From Shewanella aquimarina (lineage in GTDB: Bacteria > Pseudomonadota > Gammaproteobacteria > Enterobacterales > Shewanellaceae): DNA of 64,000 bases. Positions 55,868 through 64,000 of this stretch are shown in pieces. The stretch covers positions 62,001 through 126,000 of the forward strand of contig NZ_JAKIKY010000003.1 in assembly GCF_023349185.1 (NCBI RefSeq). Reading direction: 5' to 3'. Position 1 is the stretch's first letter; each line of letters begins with the position of its first letter. The notes beneath the pieces are model-generated. The model did not search any database. It saw only the letters and a list, made by a program, of their open reading frames with translations, and had not been told where the DNA came from. The position numbers and the translations under genes were made by a program.

Positions 55868-57553
55868 ATGTCTGCTGATAAACCTATTGTCTGGACCATT
55901 GCCGGTTCAGACAGCGGCGGCGGTGCGGGCATTCAGGCGGACCTGGCGACCATGACAGATCTTGGTTGCCACGCTTGTAGCGTGATAGCCAGTGTGACCG
56001 CGCAAAACTCTGTGGCGGTGAATGGTGTCGAGCCGGTGAGTGAGGCCATCTTGCTGGCTCAGCTCGACACCCTGCTGGCCGATCTACCACCCAGGGCGAT
56101 AAAGATAGGGCTGCTCGCCAATCAGCGACAGATCCATCTGGTGGCCGACTGGCTGTTGACTCATATTAGGCCGCTCAGGACGAAAGAGGGTCAGCCTATC
56201 CCTGTGATCCTCGATCCTGTGATGGTGGCCTCATGCGGTGATGCGCTTGCAGCGCAAGTGAAAACGCAAGGGGAAGAGGGAGAATCCTCAACGCAGCCAA
56301 TGCAAAGTCAGTCAAAGCAAGGCCTGCAAATGCAAGTACAGCCAAAGCAAGGCGGCCTGGATTTCACTCCCTTCAGGGGAGTGCTAAGCCTCATCACCCC
56401 GAACCTTAGCGAGTTTGGCAGATTGCTGGGAGAAGCCACAACATCGAGGGATGAGATACTCCCCCAGGCTAAGATGCTGTCAAACCAGTTAGCCTGTCAT
56501 CTGCTGATCACCGGCGGCGACAAGGGCGCACTCTGGCAAAACGAGTGGGCAGAGGACCTCTTCGTCTGCAACGAGGTGGCGCACACCTCGACGATACACC
56601 AGCATAGAGGGTTTCGTCTGAGTAGCGAGCGAGTGGACAACCCTAACCATCATGGCAGTGGGTGCACCTTGTCATCGGCGATAGCCTGTTTTCTTGCCCA
56701 GGGGCTGGTGCTCCACGATGCCATTTTGATGGCTAAGGCCTATGTGAGCCAAGGCATCAGGTTCGCGAGAGCCGTTGGCGCAGGAGCCGGCCCCTTGGCA
56801 CACTGTGGTTGGCCTGCCGGATTAACATCTTTGCCTCTGATTGTCGATGCACAGATGCCTGCCAACGCGGCGCAGCCGTTTAACTTTCCCAAGCTACAAC
56901 GCCCCATCGGCGTCTACCCCGTGGTCGATAGGCTAGAGACCCTGGAGCAGGTGCTGGCAGCAGGTGCCAGTACGGCTCAGCTAAGGATAAAACTTGTCGA
57001 TGACGGGCGAGCTGATATCAAGCCTGTTGGCGCCCCTGATGAATCGGCGCTAGAGGCTTTGATCAAAGAGGCTATCGCACTGGGCCGAGCGTATGATGCT
57101 CAGGTGTTTATCAACGATTACTGGCAGCTTGCGCTCAAGCATGGCGCGTTCGGTATCCATCTGGGTCAGGAAGATCTCTGTAGCGCAGATCTCGAGGCGA
57201 TCGCCAAGGCGGGCATAGCGCTGGGGATCTCCAGCCATGGGGTATTCGAGATGGCATTGGCAAGTCAGCTCAACCCTTCCTATCTGGCGTTAGGCCATAT
57301 CTTTCCCACGCCGACCAAATCCATGCCATCCAATCCTCAGGGACTTAAGCATCTCGCGCACATGGTTGCGCTGTGGACGCCCAATTGCCCACGAGTGGCG
57401 ATTGGCGGCATAGATGCGTCACGTTTGGGTCAAGTTAAGCAGACCGGCGTAGAGGCTGTTGCCGTGGTGCGGGCCGTGACTCAAGCAGAATCACCGGGCG
57501 AGGCCTATCGTCGGCTCGCCAGCATGTGGGAGGTGGCTCATGGCGCTCGATGA
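55868..57553 (+). CDS. thiDE: Fused HMP(-P) kinase ThiD and thiamine-phosphate synthase ThiE
   Basis: A 561-residue fusion. Residues about 5-305 are ThiD: WTIAGSDSGGGAGIQADLAT, ILDPVMVASCGD, LLITGGDKGALW and HGSGCTLSSAIACFLAQG. Residues about 345-555 are ThiE: GVYPVVDRLETLEQVLAAG, STAQLRIK, VFINDYWQLALKHGAFGIHL, GHIFPTPTKSMPSNPQGL and VAIGGIDASRL. It thus phosphorylates HMP-P and joins it to the thiazole phosphate. ThiD carries a Gln-rich insert (about residues 133-162) with a 30-bp spaced repeat at 56309 and 56339. It starts two bases after the thiC stop. Confidence 0.95.
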   Translation: MSADKPIVWTIAGSDSGGGAGIQADLATMTDLGCHACSVIASVTAQNSVAVNGVEPVSEAILLAQLDTLLADLPPRAIKIGLLANQRQIHLVADWLLTHIRPLRTKEGQPIPVILDPVMVASCGDALAAQVKTQGEEGESSTQPMQSQSKQGLQMQVQPKQGGLDFTPFRGVLSLITPNLSEFGRLLGEATTSRDEILPQAKMLSNQLACHLLITGGDKGALWQNEWAEDLFVCNEVAHTSTIHQHRGFRLSSERVDNPNHHGSGCTLSSAIACFLAQGLVLHDAILMAKAYVSQGIRFARAVGAGAGPLAHCGWPAGLTSLPLIVDAQMPANAAQPFNFPKLQRPIGVYPVVDRLETLEQVLAAGASTAQLRIKLVDDGRADIKPVGAPDESALEALIKEAIALGRAYDAQVFINDYWQLALKHGAFGIHLGQEDLCSADLEAIAKAGIALGISSHGVFEMALASQLNPSYLALGHIFPTPTKSMPSNPQGLKHLAHMVALWTPNCPRVAIGGIDASRLGQVKQTGVEAVAVVRAVTQAESPGEAYRRLASMWEVAHGAR

Positions 57554-58334
57554 CAAAGCCTTTATCCAATATTCGCGGCAGATCATGTTGCCCGAGGTCG
57601 GCGAGCAGGGGCAGCAAAAGTTGATGCAGGCGAGCGTGGCCATCGTCGGTGTCGGCGGCCTGGGTCAGCTCTGCGCCCAATACTTGAGTGCAGCCGGTGT
57701 CGGCAGACTCACCCTCATCGATGATGACAGAGTCGAGCTCAGTAACCTGCCTCGCCAGATGCTCTTTGGTCAGGCGGATTGTGGTCAGTACAAGGCCAGC
57801 GTGGCGGCAGGGAGGCTTAAAACGGGCGATTGCCAGGTGCGTGAAAAACGGGTGCGGCTCGATGATAGCAATGCCCAGGCGCTGCTATTTAATGCCGATC
57901 TGGTGCTCGATTGTAGCGACAACTTCGCCACCCGCCATAGCGTGAACCGTGCCTGCGTGGCATTAAAGAAACGCCATGTGGTGGCCTCGGCCGCACAGTT
58001 TTCCGGTCAGTTGATGGCGTTTGATCTCAATGAGGCGCCGCAACTTGGCTGTTATCACTGCCTGTTTCCACAAGAGCTCAAGGTGAGTGAAAGTTGCAGC
58101 ACCATAGGTGTGCTCGGCCCTATGGTGGGCTGTATGGCATCGATGCAGTCACTCCTGGCAATCAAGCTATTGCTGGGTTTACCTGGCTTAGGCCTGCTGA
58201 ACAGGTTCGATGGGTTAACGGGTGAGATGCAGCGGCTTAAGCTCCGCCGTGATCCAGATTGCGCCGTCTGTTCGGCGAAAGAGACGGCGGTAGAAGTAGC
58301 GCAAGAGACGGCGTCAGGAGATAAAAATGAATGA
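57540..58334 (+). CDS. thiF: ThiS adenylyltransferase ThiF
   Basis: E1-like enzyme that adenylates the C-terminus of ThiS so that sulfur can be added. Nucleotide-binding IVGVGGLGQLCAQYLSAAGV, the catalytic DD in LIDDDRVELSNLPRQ, LVLDCSDNFATRHSVN, and two CxxC pairs (CYHC, CAVC) for zinc. Length 264 is normal. It overlaps the thiDE 3' end by 14 bases and thiS by eight. Confidence 0.95.
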   Translation: MALDDKAFIQYSRQIMLPEVGEQGQQKLMQASVAIVGVGGLGQLCAQYLSAAGVGRLTLIDDDRVELSNLPRQMLFGQADCGQYKASVAAGRLKTGDCQVREKRVRLDDSNAQALLFNADLVLDCSDNFATRHSVNRACVALKKRHVVASAAQFSGQLMAFDLNEAPQLGCYHCLFPQELKVSESCSTIGVLGPMVGCMASMQSLLAIKLLLGLPGLGLLNRFDGLTGEMQRLKLRRDPDCAVCSAKETAVEVAQETASGDKNE

Positions 58335-58536
58335 GATAAGCATAAGTTTAAATGGACAGCTAATTCAGGTGCCCGTCAGTACGAGTCTCGAAGCCATGCT
58401 AGAAGCTCAGGCGGTCGCACTGGACAGCATCGCCCTGGTGCGTGGCGGCGAGGTGGTCCCCAAGTCGACTTGGTCTGAGGTTGAGTGTCAGGCCGATGAT
58501 GTCATTGAAATATTTGGTGTAGTGGCAGGAGGTTAA
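58327..58536 (+). CDS. thiS: Sulfur carrier protein ThiS
   Basis: 69-residue ubiquitin-like protein ending in the required Gly-Gly (EIFGVVAGG), which is adenylated by ThiF and thiocarboxylated to donate sulfur to the thiazole. It overlaps thiF and is followed by thiG after one base. Confidence 0.95.
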   Translation: MNEISISLNGQLIQVPVSTSLEAMLEAQAVALDSIALVRGGEVVPKSTWSEVECQADDVIEIFGVVAGG

Positions 58537-58537
58537 T

Positions 58538-59311
58538 ATGTTAACGATAGGCGATAGTCAGTTCTCTTCCCGCTTGTTTACCGGCACGGGTAAGTTTGCC
58601 AGTGCCGATCAGATGTTGGCAGCCTTGGCGGCCAGCGGTTCCCAATTGGTGACCCTGGCCATGAAGCGAGTCGATCTCAAGGCGGGCTTCGATGACATCT
58701 TGGCGCCCATACGCCAGAGTGGCGTCAAGCTGCTGCCCAATACTTCGGGTGCGCGTAATGCCAAGGAGGCTATTTTTGCCGCAGAGCTTGCCCGAGAGGT
58801 GCTGGGGACTTCCTGGATAAAGCTTGAGATCCACCCAGATCCCAAATACCTGATGCCGGATCCCATAGAGACCTTTAACGCCGCCAAGGTGCTGTGTGAG
58901 CGCGGCTTTACGGTTTTGCCCTATGTGCATGCCGATCCTGTGCTGTGTCGCAACCTAGAGTCTGTGGGCTGTGCGGCGGTGATGCCACTCGGTAGCCCCA
59001 TAGGCTCAAACCGTGGCCTGGAGACGGCGACCTTTCTAAAGATCATCATAGAACAGGCCAGTGTGCCGGTTGTGGTGGATGCGGGGATAGGCTCTCCTTC
59101 TCAGGCGATGGCGGCCATGGAGATGGGGGCAAGTGCCGTGTTGGTTAACACGGCCATTGCCGCCAGTCGCAATCCGGTCAAAATGGCGCTCTGTTTTGCC
59201 GATGCCGTCGCCACGGGTCGCAAGGCCTATGAGGCTGGCCTGGCTCAGGTACATCAAAGGGCGATGGGCACCAGCCCCCAGCAGGCGCTTACCGGCTTCT
59301 TAACGGAGTAG
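58538..59311 (+). CDS. thiG: Thiazole synthase ThiG
   Basis: Forms the thiazole ring from DXP, ThiS-thiocarboxylate and dehydroglycine. Conserved: [34 protein letters not shown] (Schiff-base Lys), [18 protein letters not shown] and [20 protein letters not shown]. Length 257 is normal. The ATG follows AGGAGG at five-base spacing. Confidence 0.96.
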   Translation: MLTIGDSQFSSRLFTGTGKFASADQMLAALAASGSQLVTLAMKRVDLKAGFDDILAPIRQSGVKLLPNTSGARNAKEAIFAAELAREVLGTSWIKLEIHPDPKYLMPDPIETFNAAKVLCERGFTVLPYVHADPVLCRNLESVGCAAVMPLGSPIGSNRGLETATFLKIIIEQASVPVVVDAGIGSPSQAMAAMEMGASAVLVNTAIAASRNPVKMALCFADAVATGRKAYEAGLAQVHQRAMGTSPQQALTGFLTE

Positions 59312-59315
59312 ATCT

Positions 59316-60434
59316 ATGAGTTTCTTGGAAACGTTGAGTGGACTTTCCCGTGAAAAGCTGCGCATGGCGCTCTATTCGACCACCGCTGCCGAGGTCGAAG
59401 CGGCAATCGAAGGAGAGCAGGGTAACTTAAGGCATCTTCTGGCACTGTTGTCGCCTGCAGCCGAAGCCTACCTCGAACCCATGGCGCAGCGAGCCGCCGC
59501 CTTAACCCGGCGCCGCTTTGGTCATAACATTGGCCTGTATCTGCCGCTCTATCTCTCTAATCTGTGCGCCAACGAGTGTGACTACTGTGGTTTTACCATG
59601 AGTAACAAGCTCAAACGTAAGGTGCTCAGTTTCGATGAATTGGCGGCTGAGATGGCGGTGATCAAGCCCCAGGGGTTTGATTCCATCTTGCTGGTATCCG
59701 GCGAGCACGAGACTAAGGTTGGCATCGACTATTTCTCCGAGGTCTTACCCCTGGTGAAGGCAGAGTTCAGCCATGTGGCCATGGAGGTACAGCCACTGAG
59801 CGGCGAGCACTACCGTATCTTGGTCGACAAAGGGCTGGACGCCGTGATGCTGTATCAGGAAACTTATGATCCAGAGACCTATCGTAAGCATCACCTGAGG
59901 GGCAACAAGCAGGATTATGGCTATCGGCTCGCCTCGCCGGAGCGGATAGCCGAGGCGGGTGTCGATAAGATAGGGCTTGGGGTGCTATTAGGACTCGATG
60001 ATTGGCGCATGGACGCGCTCTTGATGGGCTATCACCTGGATTATCTCGAAAGGCGCTTCTGGCGATCACGTTACAGCATCTCACTACCCAGGCTAAGGCC
60101 CTGTGTCGGGGGGATCGCGCCTAAGGTACAGTTAACCGACAGAGGTCTGGTGCAGCTCATCTGTGCCTTTCGCCTGTTTAATGAGCAGCTTGAGATCAGC
60201 CTGTCCACTAGGGAAAGCCCGAGTTTGAGAGATAACCTTCTCGGACTTGGCATCACCCAGATGAGTGCCGGTAGTCGCACCGAACCCGGTGGCTATGTTA
60301 ATCCGGCGGCTCAGCTGGATCAGTTTGAGATCAGCGATGAGCGCAGTGCATCTGAGGTTGCCAGCGTACTACGCGGGCGAGGATTTACCCCTGTGTGGAA
60401 GGACTGGGAGGCTGGCTGGATAGACGCAAGCTAA
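59316..60434 (+). CDS. thiH: 2-iminoacetate synthase ThiH (radical SAM)
   Basis: Cleaves tyrosine to dehydroglycine for thiazole synthesis. The radical-SAM cluster motif CANECDYC lies in LSNLCANECDYCGFTMSN; SILLVSGEHETKVGI and MQPLSGEHYRIL-like segments follow. Using ThiH rather than the oxygen-dependent ThiO fits a facultative anaerobe. It is the last gene of the thi operon; a mismatched hairpin AGCCGGGC...GCCGGGCT at 60448 may end transcription weakly. Confidence 0.95.
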   Translation: MSFLETLSGLSREKLRMALYSTTAAEVEAAIEGEQGNLRHLLALLSPAAEAYLEPMAQRAAALTRRRFGHNIGLYLPLYLSNLCANECDYCGFTMSNKLKRKVLSFDELAAEMAVIKPQGFDSILLVSGEHETKVGIDYFSEVLPLVKAEFSHVAMEVQPLSGEHYRILVDKGLDAVMLYQETYDPETYRKHHLRGNKQDYGYRLASPERIAEAGVDKIGLGVLLGLDDWRMDALLMGYHLDYLERRFWRSRYSISLPRLRPCVGGIAPKVQLTDRGLVQLICAFRLFNEQLEISLSTRESPSLRDNLLGLGITQMSAGSRTEPGGYVNPAAQLDQFEISDERSASEVASVLRGRGFTPVWKDWEAGWIDAS

Positions 60435-60536
60435 CCAATTCAAGGAGATAGCCGGGCCCACTGCCGGGCTGTACTTTGACTGGGTTTTGATTAATAATTA
60501 GCCGTAAGTGTGACTCATGAGAAAGGGCCCTAGATT

Positions 60537-60806
60537 ATGGAAATCCCATCAAGTTTTTCATCCGGTCTTGCCGGTTTGCAAAGTGCGCAGTCTGGCTTGA
60601 CTCAGGCCACTGTGGATGTTGCTAAACCCAGCCCGCAGCAGGCGAGCGAAGCCGGTGGTACAGAGACGGCTAATCCCGTTAACGCCACAGATAAAACCCA
60701 GGCCCTGGTCTCGGCTATCGAATCTAAAAACCAAGGGGAAGCCGCGGTAGAAGTGTTAGAGGCCGCAAACGAGACCCTAGGTACAGTGATAGATATAGAG
60801 GTGTAA
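60537..60806 (+). CDS. Unknown 89-residue protein upstream of the SprA-related gene
   Basis: Not recognised by family. The protein (MEIPSSFSSGLAGLQSAQSG...) is Ser/Ala/Gln-rich, with no signal or membrane segment. Its end (AAVEVLEAANETLGTVIDIEV) resembles the short motility- or flagellin-type repeats of some gammaproteobacterial hypothetical proteins. The next gene starts four bases after its stop, so they are probably translated together. Confidence 0.65.
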   Translation: MEIPSSFSSGLAGLQSAQSGLTQATVDVAKPSPQQASEAGGTETANPVNATDKTQALVSAIESKNQGEAAVEVLEAANETLGTVIDIEV

Positions 60807-60810
60807 GTCC

Positions 60811-62184
60811 GTGGCCGGCGCCATGACTACGCCATCCTTAACGGCAATGCGCCTGAGCGCGTTGCCGTCTTCTTCTGCTCCAAGTTACGCTCTAGCTTCC
60901 TCTTCAGCCTCAAACTCTGGTTCTATGTCAGGCTCAAAGTCTGGTTCAATTTCAGGGTCAATTTCAGGGGCAATTTCAGGGTCAATTTCAGGGGCAATTT
61001 CAGGCTCAAGGTCCGGTTCGGTCAATTCGGCGCCAGTTGTCGCTAATCGCGCGGCAAGCGCAAGCCTCAAGGCGAACACGGCAGGTTCTTTGCTGACACT
61101 TTCGGCTATCACTACCAGCGTTACTTCCAGCATTTCCAATTCAGGTAGTTCATCCGGCCAAGGGGGGTACAGCCTCTCTCGTGGCCCCCTTGGGATTGGA
61201 GGATTGCTTAATCAAGTCACCAGTCCGGGAGTCGGTGATGACGGTGCAGGCTCCCATCAAAGCGTATTTTCGGGAGCAAGTGGCATAGGAAAGCAAGCTA
61301 CAGATTCACGTGTGGGTAATGGCTTGCCAAGCGCTGATCCCGCTAGAGGCATTGATAGAGAAGGGCGTGACACTAATGGTGCCAGCGCAGTTGATGATGA
61401 AAAGCCCCGAGTCGATATTTTTGGCCGAGCGGATGAAACATCTGATGAGGCGTACAATCCCTTTGCCGATGAGCAGCAAGATAACGCGGGGCGAGAGAAT
61501 GGCCTAGGGCAAGAGGCTAGTCCAGGGCAAGATCCCGAGCTTGCTCGTCAGGAGGCTGAGCTGAAAGAACTTTCGCGACGCGACGCCGAGGTCAGAGCCC
61601 ACGAGCAGGCCCATGCCAGCGTCGGCGGCACCTTTGCGCGCAGCCCAAGCTTTAAGTATGAACAGGGCAGCGATGGCAGGCGTTATGCGGTGGATGGTGA
61701 GGTGTCGATCGATATCTCCTCCATTCCCGGCGACCCGTTAGCGACACTGAATAAGATGAAACAGGTCTATGCGGCGGCGATGGCGCCAGTGACACCTTCG
61801 ATGGCCGATATTCGGGTGGCGAGCGAAGCCCTGCGTAAGATGAATACGGCGAAGGCGGAACTGGCAAAGACGCGCCAGGAAAGCGCCATTTCCCCACAGC
61901 AGACGCAGCCACTTATCGATGCTGGTAAGAGCGAGCAGCAGCGCCAGTTGCCCGAGCCTGTGATCCCAAGGGTGAGTGGTAGTGTGGATGAAGAGGGCAA
62001 GATCTCAGGCGCGAGAGTCGACTCACCGTCGCCACTCGATGATGACATCTCACCGTCGCAATCGATAGAGAGGATAACCCGTCATATCCTTGCATCCGAT
62101 GGCCTTGTCTTTACCTCTGAAGCCCTGTCGATGCGTTATCAATCGGGCGAATCTCAATCTTCATCATTCACTTTCACCCTCTAA
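60811..62184 (+). CDS. SprA-related putative metalloprotease (CJM1_0395 type)
   Basis: A 457-residue protein whose C-terminal domain carries RAHEQAHASVGG (HEQAH at about 264-268, a zinc-binding HExxH). It is followed by the SprA-like stretch YEQGSDGRRYAVDGEVSIDI and the GDPLATLNKMKQVYAAAMAP region. The N-terminal third is Ser/Gly-rich, with nine 12-bp repeats (60916-61023) encoding SGSI/SGAI units. The GTG start at 60811 is four bases after the previous gene; an ATG at 60823 is also possible. Substrate unknown. It overlaps the convergent LysR gene by 21 bases. Confidence 0.8.
   Translation: MAGAMTTPSLTAMRLSALPSSSAPSYALASSSASNSGSMSGSKSGSISGSISGAISGSISGAISGSRSGSVNSAPVVANRAASASLKANTAGSLLTLSAITTSVTSSISNSGSSSGQGGYSLSRGPLGIGGLLNQVTSPGVGDDGAGSHQSVFSGASGIGKQATDSRVGNGLPSADPARGIDREGRDTNGASAVDDEKPRVDIFGRADETSDEAYNPFADEQQDNAGRENGLGQEASPGQDPELARQEAELKELSRRDAEVRAHEQAHASVGGTFARSPSFKYEQGSDGRRYAVDGEVSIDISSIPGDPLATLNKMKQVYAAAMAPVTPSMADIRVASEALRKMNTAKAELAKTRQESAISPQQTQPLIDAGKSEQQRQLPEPVIPRVSGSVDEEGKISGARVDSPSPLDDDISPSQSIERITRHILASDGLVFTSEALSMRYQSGESQSSSFTFTL
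60916..61023 (+). repeat. Nine 12-bp tandem units in the SprA-related gene
   Basis: Units such as TCAGGGTCAATT and TCAGGGGCAATT alternate, flanked by TCTGGTTCTATG, TCAGGCTCAAAG and TCCGGTTCGGTC. They code for SGSM-SGSK-SGSI-SGSI-SGAI-SGSI-SGAI-SGSR-SGSV. Confidence 0.92.
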
Positions 62185-63072
62185 AACCGAATGATTTTTA
62201 AGGATCAACTGTTCCAGCAGCTGTGAGGCGGGCCCTTGCTTGTCGCGATTGGGAATAACCAAGCTCAGGGGCACCTGGCGATGAGTCGACCCCCTCAGGG
62301 TCAATCGGGCCAGGCGACCTTCCTTGATGGCGTCGCACACCAGATGGCTGGGGATCCAGCAAAAGCCCAGGCCCTTGGCCAGCACGACTAAGGCCTCATG
62401 AAAATTGGCTACCGTCCAGCGCCGTTCGGCCTTGAGCCAACCCAGTTCACCGCGGGCGATCTGACCCGTATCTTTGATCACTATTTGCAACTGCTCCGCC
62501 AGGGTTTGATCGTCCAGGGGCATCGCCATGCTTGCCAGAGGATGGGAAGGGTGGCAGACCAGTTGAAAATCCACATTGCACAATGGCTGGGCCAGGTGGC
62601 CTTTCGGCGGCGTGCCGCCTATGATGGCGAGATCCACGGTTTCCGACTCCACCAGTTCGGCGCTGCCGCTGATCACCGAGTCTAAGACTGTGATGCGGGT
62701 GCCACGTCCCAGAGGTTCAAACTCGGCCAGGGCGTCGATGAGGTGTTCCATGGGATAGATTATTTCCCTGGAGATCAACAGACTCGGTTCCCAGCCCTTT
62801 TCCAGGTTGCTGGCTAACTGCTCTAGCTCGCTCACCGAGCGGGTGATGTGACGCGAACGTCTAAGCAGTACCTCGCCGCTCTCGGTGAGATAAGCCTTTC
62901 GGCCTCTCACTTCCAGCAAGGCAACCCCTAACTGGGTTTGAAGCTTGGCCACCGCATGGTTGAGAGAGGACTGGCTCTTATTAAGCTTTTCTGCCGCCTG
63001 GGCGTAGCCACCGTAGTCGACGACGGCCTGTAGAATACGCCATTGCTCGAAGGTCGATTTAGCCTGACTCAT
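62164..63072 (-). CDS. LysR-family transcriptional regulator
   Basis: A 302-residue regulator: N-terminal winged helix-turn-helix (QAVVDYGGYAQAAEKLNKSQ then SSLNHAVAKLQTQLGV) and a LysR substrate-binding domain from about residue 95. Target and effector unknown. It lies 15 bases downstream of the DUF3541 gene on the same strand, so the two are probably cotranscribed. It overlaps the convergent SprA-related gene by 21 bases. Confidence 0.93.
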   Translation of the reverse strand: MSQAKSTFEQWRILQAVVDYGGYAQAAEKLNKSQSSLNHAVAKLQTQLGVALLEVRGRKAYLTESGEVLLRRSRHITRSVSELEQLASNLEKGWEPSLLISREIIYPMEHLIDALAEFEPLGRGTRITVLDSVISGSAELVESETVDLAIIGGTPPKGHLAQPLCNVDFQLVCHPSHPLASMAMPLDDQTLAEQLQIVIKDTGQIARGELGWLKAERRWTVANFHEALVVLAKGLGFCWIPSHLVCDAIKEGRLARLTLRGSTHRQVPLSLVIPNRDKQGPASQLLEQLILKNHSVLEGESE

Positions 63073-63087
63073 GCTGATTCTGGACTC

Positions 63088-64000
63088 CTAATGTTTAACG
63101 CCCTGAGATTTCGTTTTCTCGGCTTTTACGCCATCGCCGTCGGTTTTTATGCTCACCAACTTAGGCAGATATTTCTTGGTTGCCTTGAGTCGATGGAAAT
63201 AGGGGCCCTGATGTAGTGTCTTGGGCCAGTCCAGCAGCATCATGGCTAATACGTTGCGATGCTCGCCCAGGGCAAGATCGGGATTACCTCGGGGTGAAGG
63301 GATGGTCTGCACCTTAGGATCGAAGGCCGCCATGATGTGGGCCTGGGTCTTCTTCACTACGGGATTGTCCGACATGCCTGCCAGGTGGAAGCTTATGCCG
63401 ACTTCGGCGATGATATCGTCGGTGGCATCGCGCAGGATCCTGTCTATGTTGGCCTCGAAATAATCCAAGATCCAGGCAAATTCCTTTCTATCGACCGGAT
63501 GCTGATAATACTCGCTGGCGGCGAAGATAAAGTGGGTCATGCCGTAGATCTTATTGCGAAACTGCTTCTTGTCGAGCTTAGCATCGCGGCTCAGGGGATA
63601 GACTCGATTGAAACCCGCCTTGTACTCCTGCAAATAGTCGCCCACACCGAGCTGCTTGGCCCAGTAGACATAGTTGACGAGCTGCGCGGCCCAGGCTTCG
63701 ATCATCGCCTTGTCTGTGAGCCCGCGTTTAAGGTCGGTCGCCTTTAGGGCCTTGACCAACTTGTCGTAACAGGGGCCTTGCAGGCCGAACTCGTCGATAC
63801 GACTGGAGAACCTCAGTAGCACGTCGGTGTAGAAGAGAAACTCAGGGAAGGGGGCGAGCGCCTTCTTACGCGCCTTGGCTCTGGGGCCTTTACCCAATAC
63901 ATCGATGGCCGCCTGAGCCTCATTCTCTATAAAACCAGGCTGGTCCAGCCGACAGGCATAAAATGCCTGAGACTCGGTGACGGCGTATAGGTCGACTAAA
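63088..64000 (-). CDS. DUF3541 protein, 5' end cut by right window edge
   Basis: The frame stays open to the edge of the window (reading back to LVDLYAVTESQAFYACRLDQ), so this is the C-terminal part of a longer protein. A TTG at 63897 is not a credible start. Visible stretches such as KIYGMTHFIFAASEYYQHPV and DDIIAEVGISFHLAGMSDNP match my memory of the DUF3541 family found in Shewanella and Vibrio. Its function is unknown. It is upstream of the LysR gene on the same strand. Confidence 0.7.
   Translation of the reverse strand, partial: LVDLYAVTESQAFYACRLDQPGFIENEAQAAIDVLGKGPRAKARKKALAPFPEFLFYTDVLLRFSSRIDEFGLQGPCYDKLVKALKATDLKRGLTDKAMIEAWAAQLVNYVYWAKQLGVGDYLQEYKAGFNRVYPLSRDAKLDKKQFRNKIYGMTHFIFAASEYYQHPVDRKEFAWILDYFEANIDRILRDATDDIIAEVGISFHLAGMSDNPVVKKTQAHIMAAFDPKVQTIPSPRGNPDLALGEHRNVLAMMLLDWPKTLHQGPYFHRLKATKKYLPKLVSIKTDGDGVKAEKTKSQGVKH

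Noticed and set aside
60448..60470. GCCGGGC repeat after thiH as a rho-independent terminator
   Set aside because: The stem has a central mismatch and no T tract follows; it may be only a direct repeat.
63895..63897. TTG as the start of the DUF3541 gene
   Set aside because: The frame continues open to the window edge with protein-like sequence, so the true start lies outside the window.

Overview
The window is chromosomal DNA of a gammaproteobacterium, almost certainly a Shewanella with moderately GC-rich DNA. The basis is recognition of gene families and gene order: msrPQ, a gloB-yafS-rnhA-dnaQ block next to tRNA-Asp, fadE beside yafJ, a DUF3541 gene, a TIGR03503-type protein, and intergenic repeats of a Shewanella-like kind. 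No phage, plasmid, transposase or CRISPR array is visible. This is core genome decorated with small non-coding repeats and unusually many short, degenerate tandem repeats.

Layout. 0-9.2 kb (minus): recC-recB-recD, the double-strand-break repair nuclease-helicase, running into an unknown gene cut by the left edge. 9.5-13.4 kb (minus): MoxR ATPase, DUF58 protein and TgpA-like transglutaminase. 13.5-18.1 kb: an EAL phosphodiesterase under a strong candidate Fur box, the lytic transglycosylase Slt, a MITE-like element and rmuC. 18.3-20 kb: msrP-msrQ. 20-24.5 kb: a diguanylate cyclase, a second copy of the MITE, an orphan periplasmic solute-binding protein, and a divergent chemoreceptor. 24.5-33.5 kb: a small unknown gene, rraA, an AsmA-family gene, mltD, gloB, yafS, rnhA, dnaQ and a TIGR03503-type gene. 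33.5-34.1 kb: two identical tRNA-Asp genes, a terminator, and a decayed third tRNA-Asp with its own decayed terminator. 34.2-43.9 kb: a cation/proton antiporter, a second repeat type, fadE with FadR-like and PsrA-like sites, yafJ, a DUF3108 gene, an alkyltransferase-like gene, a POT-type transporter and a peptide deformylase. 44-50.3 kb: a LexA box and the SOS mutagenesis operon imuA-imuB-dnaE2. 50.3-53.5 kb: a DTW-domain gene, a hemolysin III family gene and a Gln/Pro-rich membrane protein, all embedded in short tandem repeats. 53.6-60.4 kb: a sigma70-like promoter, TPP riboswitch and thiC-thiDE-thiF-thiS-thiG-thiH. 60.5-64 kb: an unknown small gene, a SprA-related putative metalloprotease, a LysR regulator and a DUF3541 gene cut by the right edge.

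Points most worth following: (1) a MITE family with near-perfect terminal inverted repeats, one copy of which separates a solute-binding protein from a diguanylate cyclase and supplies the first gene's stop codon; (2) the possibility that this binding protein and cyclase form a periplasmic ligand to c-di-GMP sensory pair; (3) an iron-controlled EAL phosphodiesterase; (4) a tRNA-Asp pseudogene duplicated together with its terminator; (5) a dense set of 11-21 bp minisatellite-like repeats, most of them between 44 and 61 kb, that lengthen protein linkers in frame and fill intergenic DNA. I did not find a complete, clearly undescribed defence or biosynthetic system.
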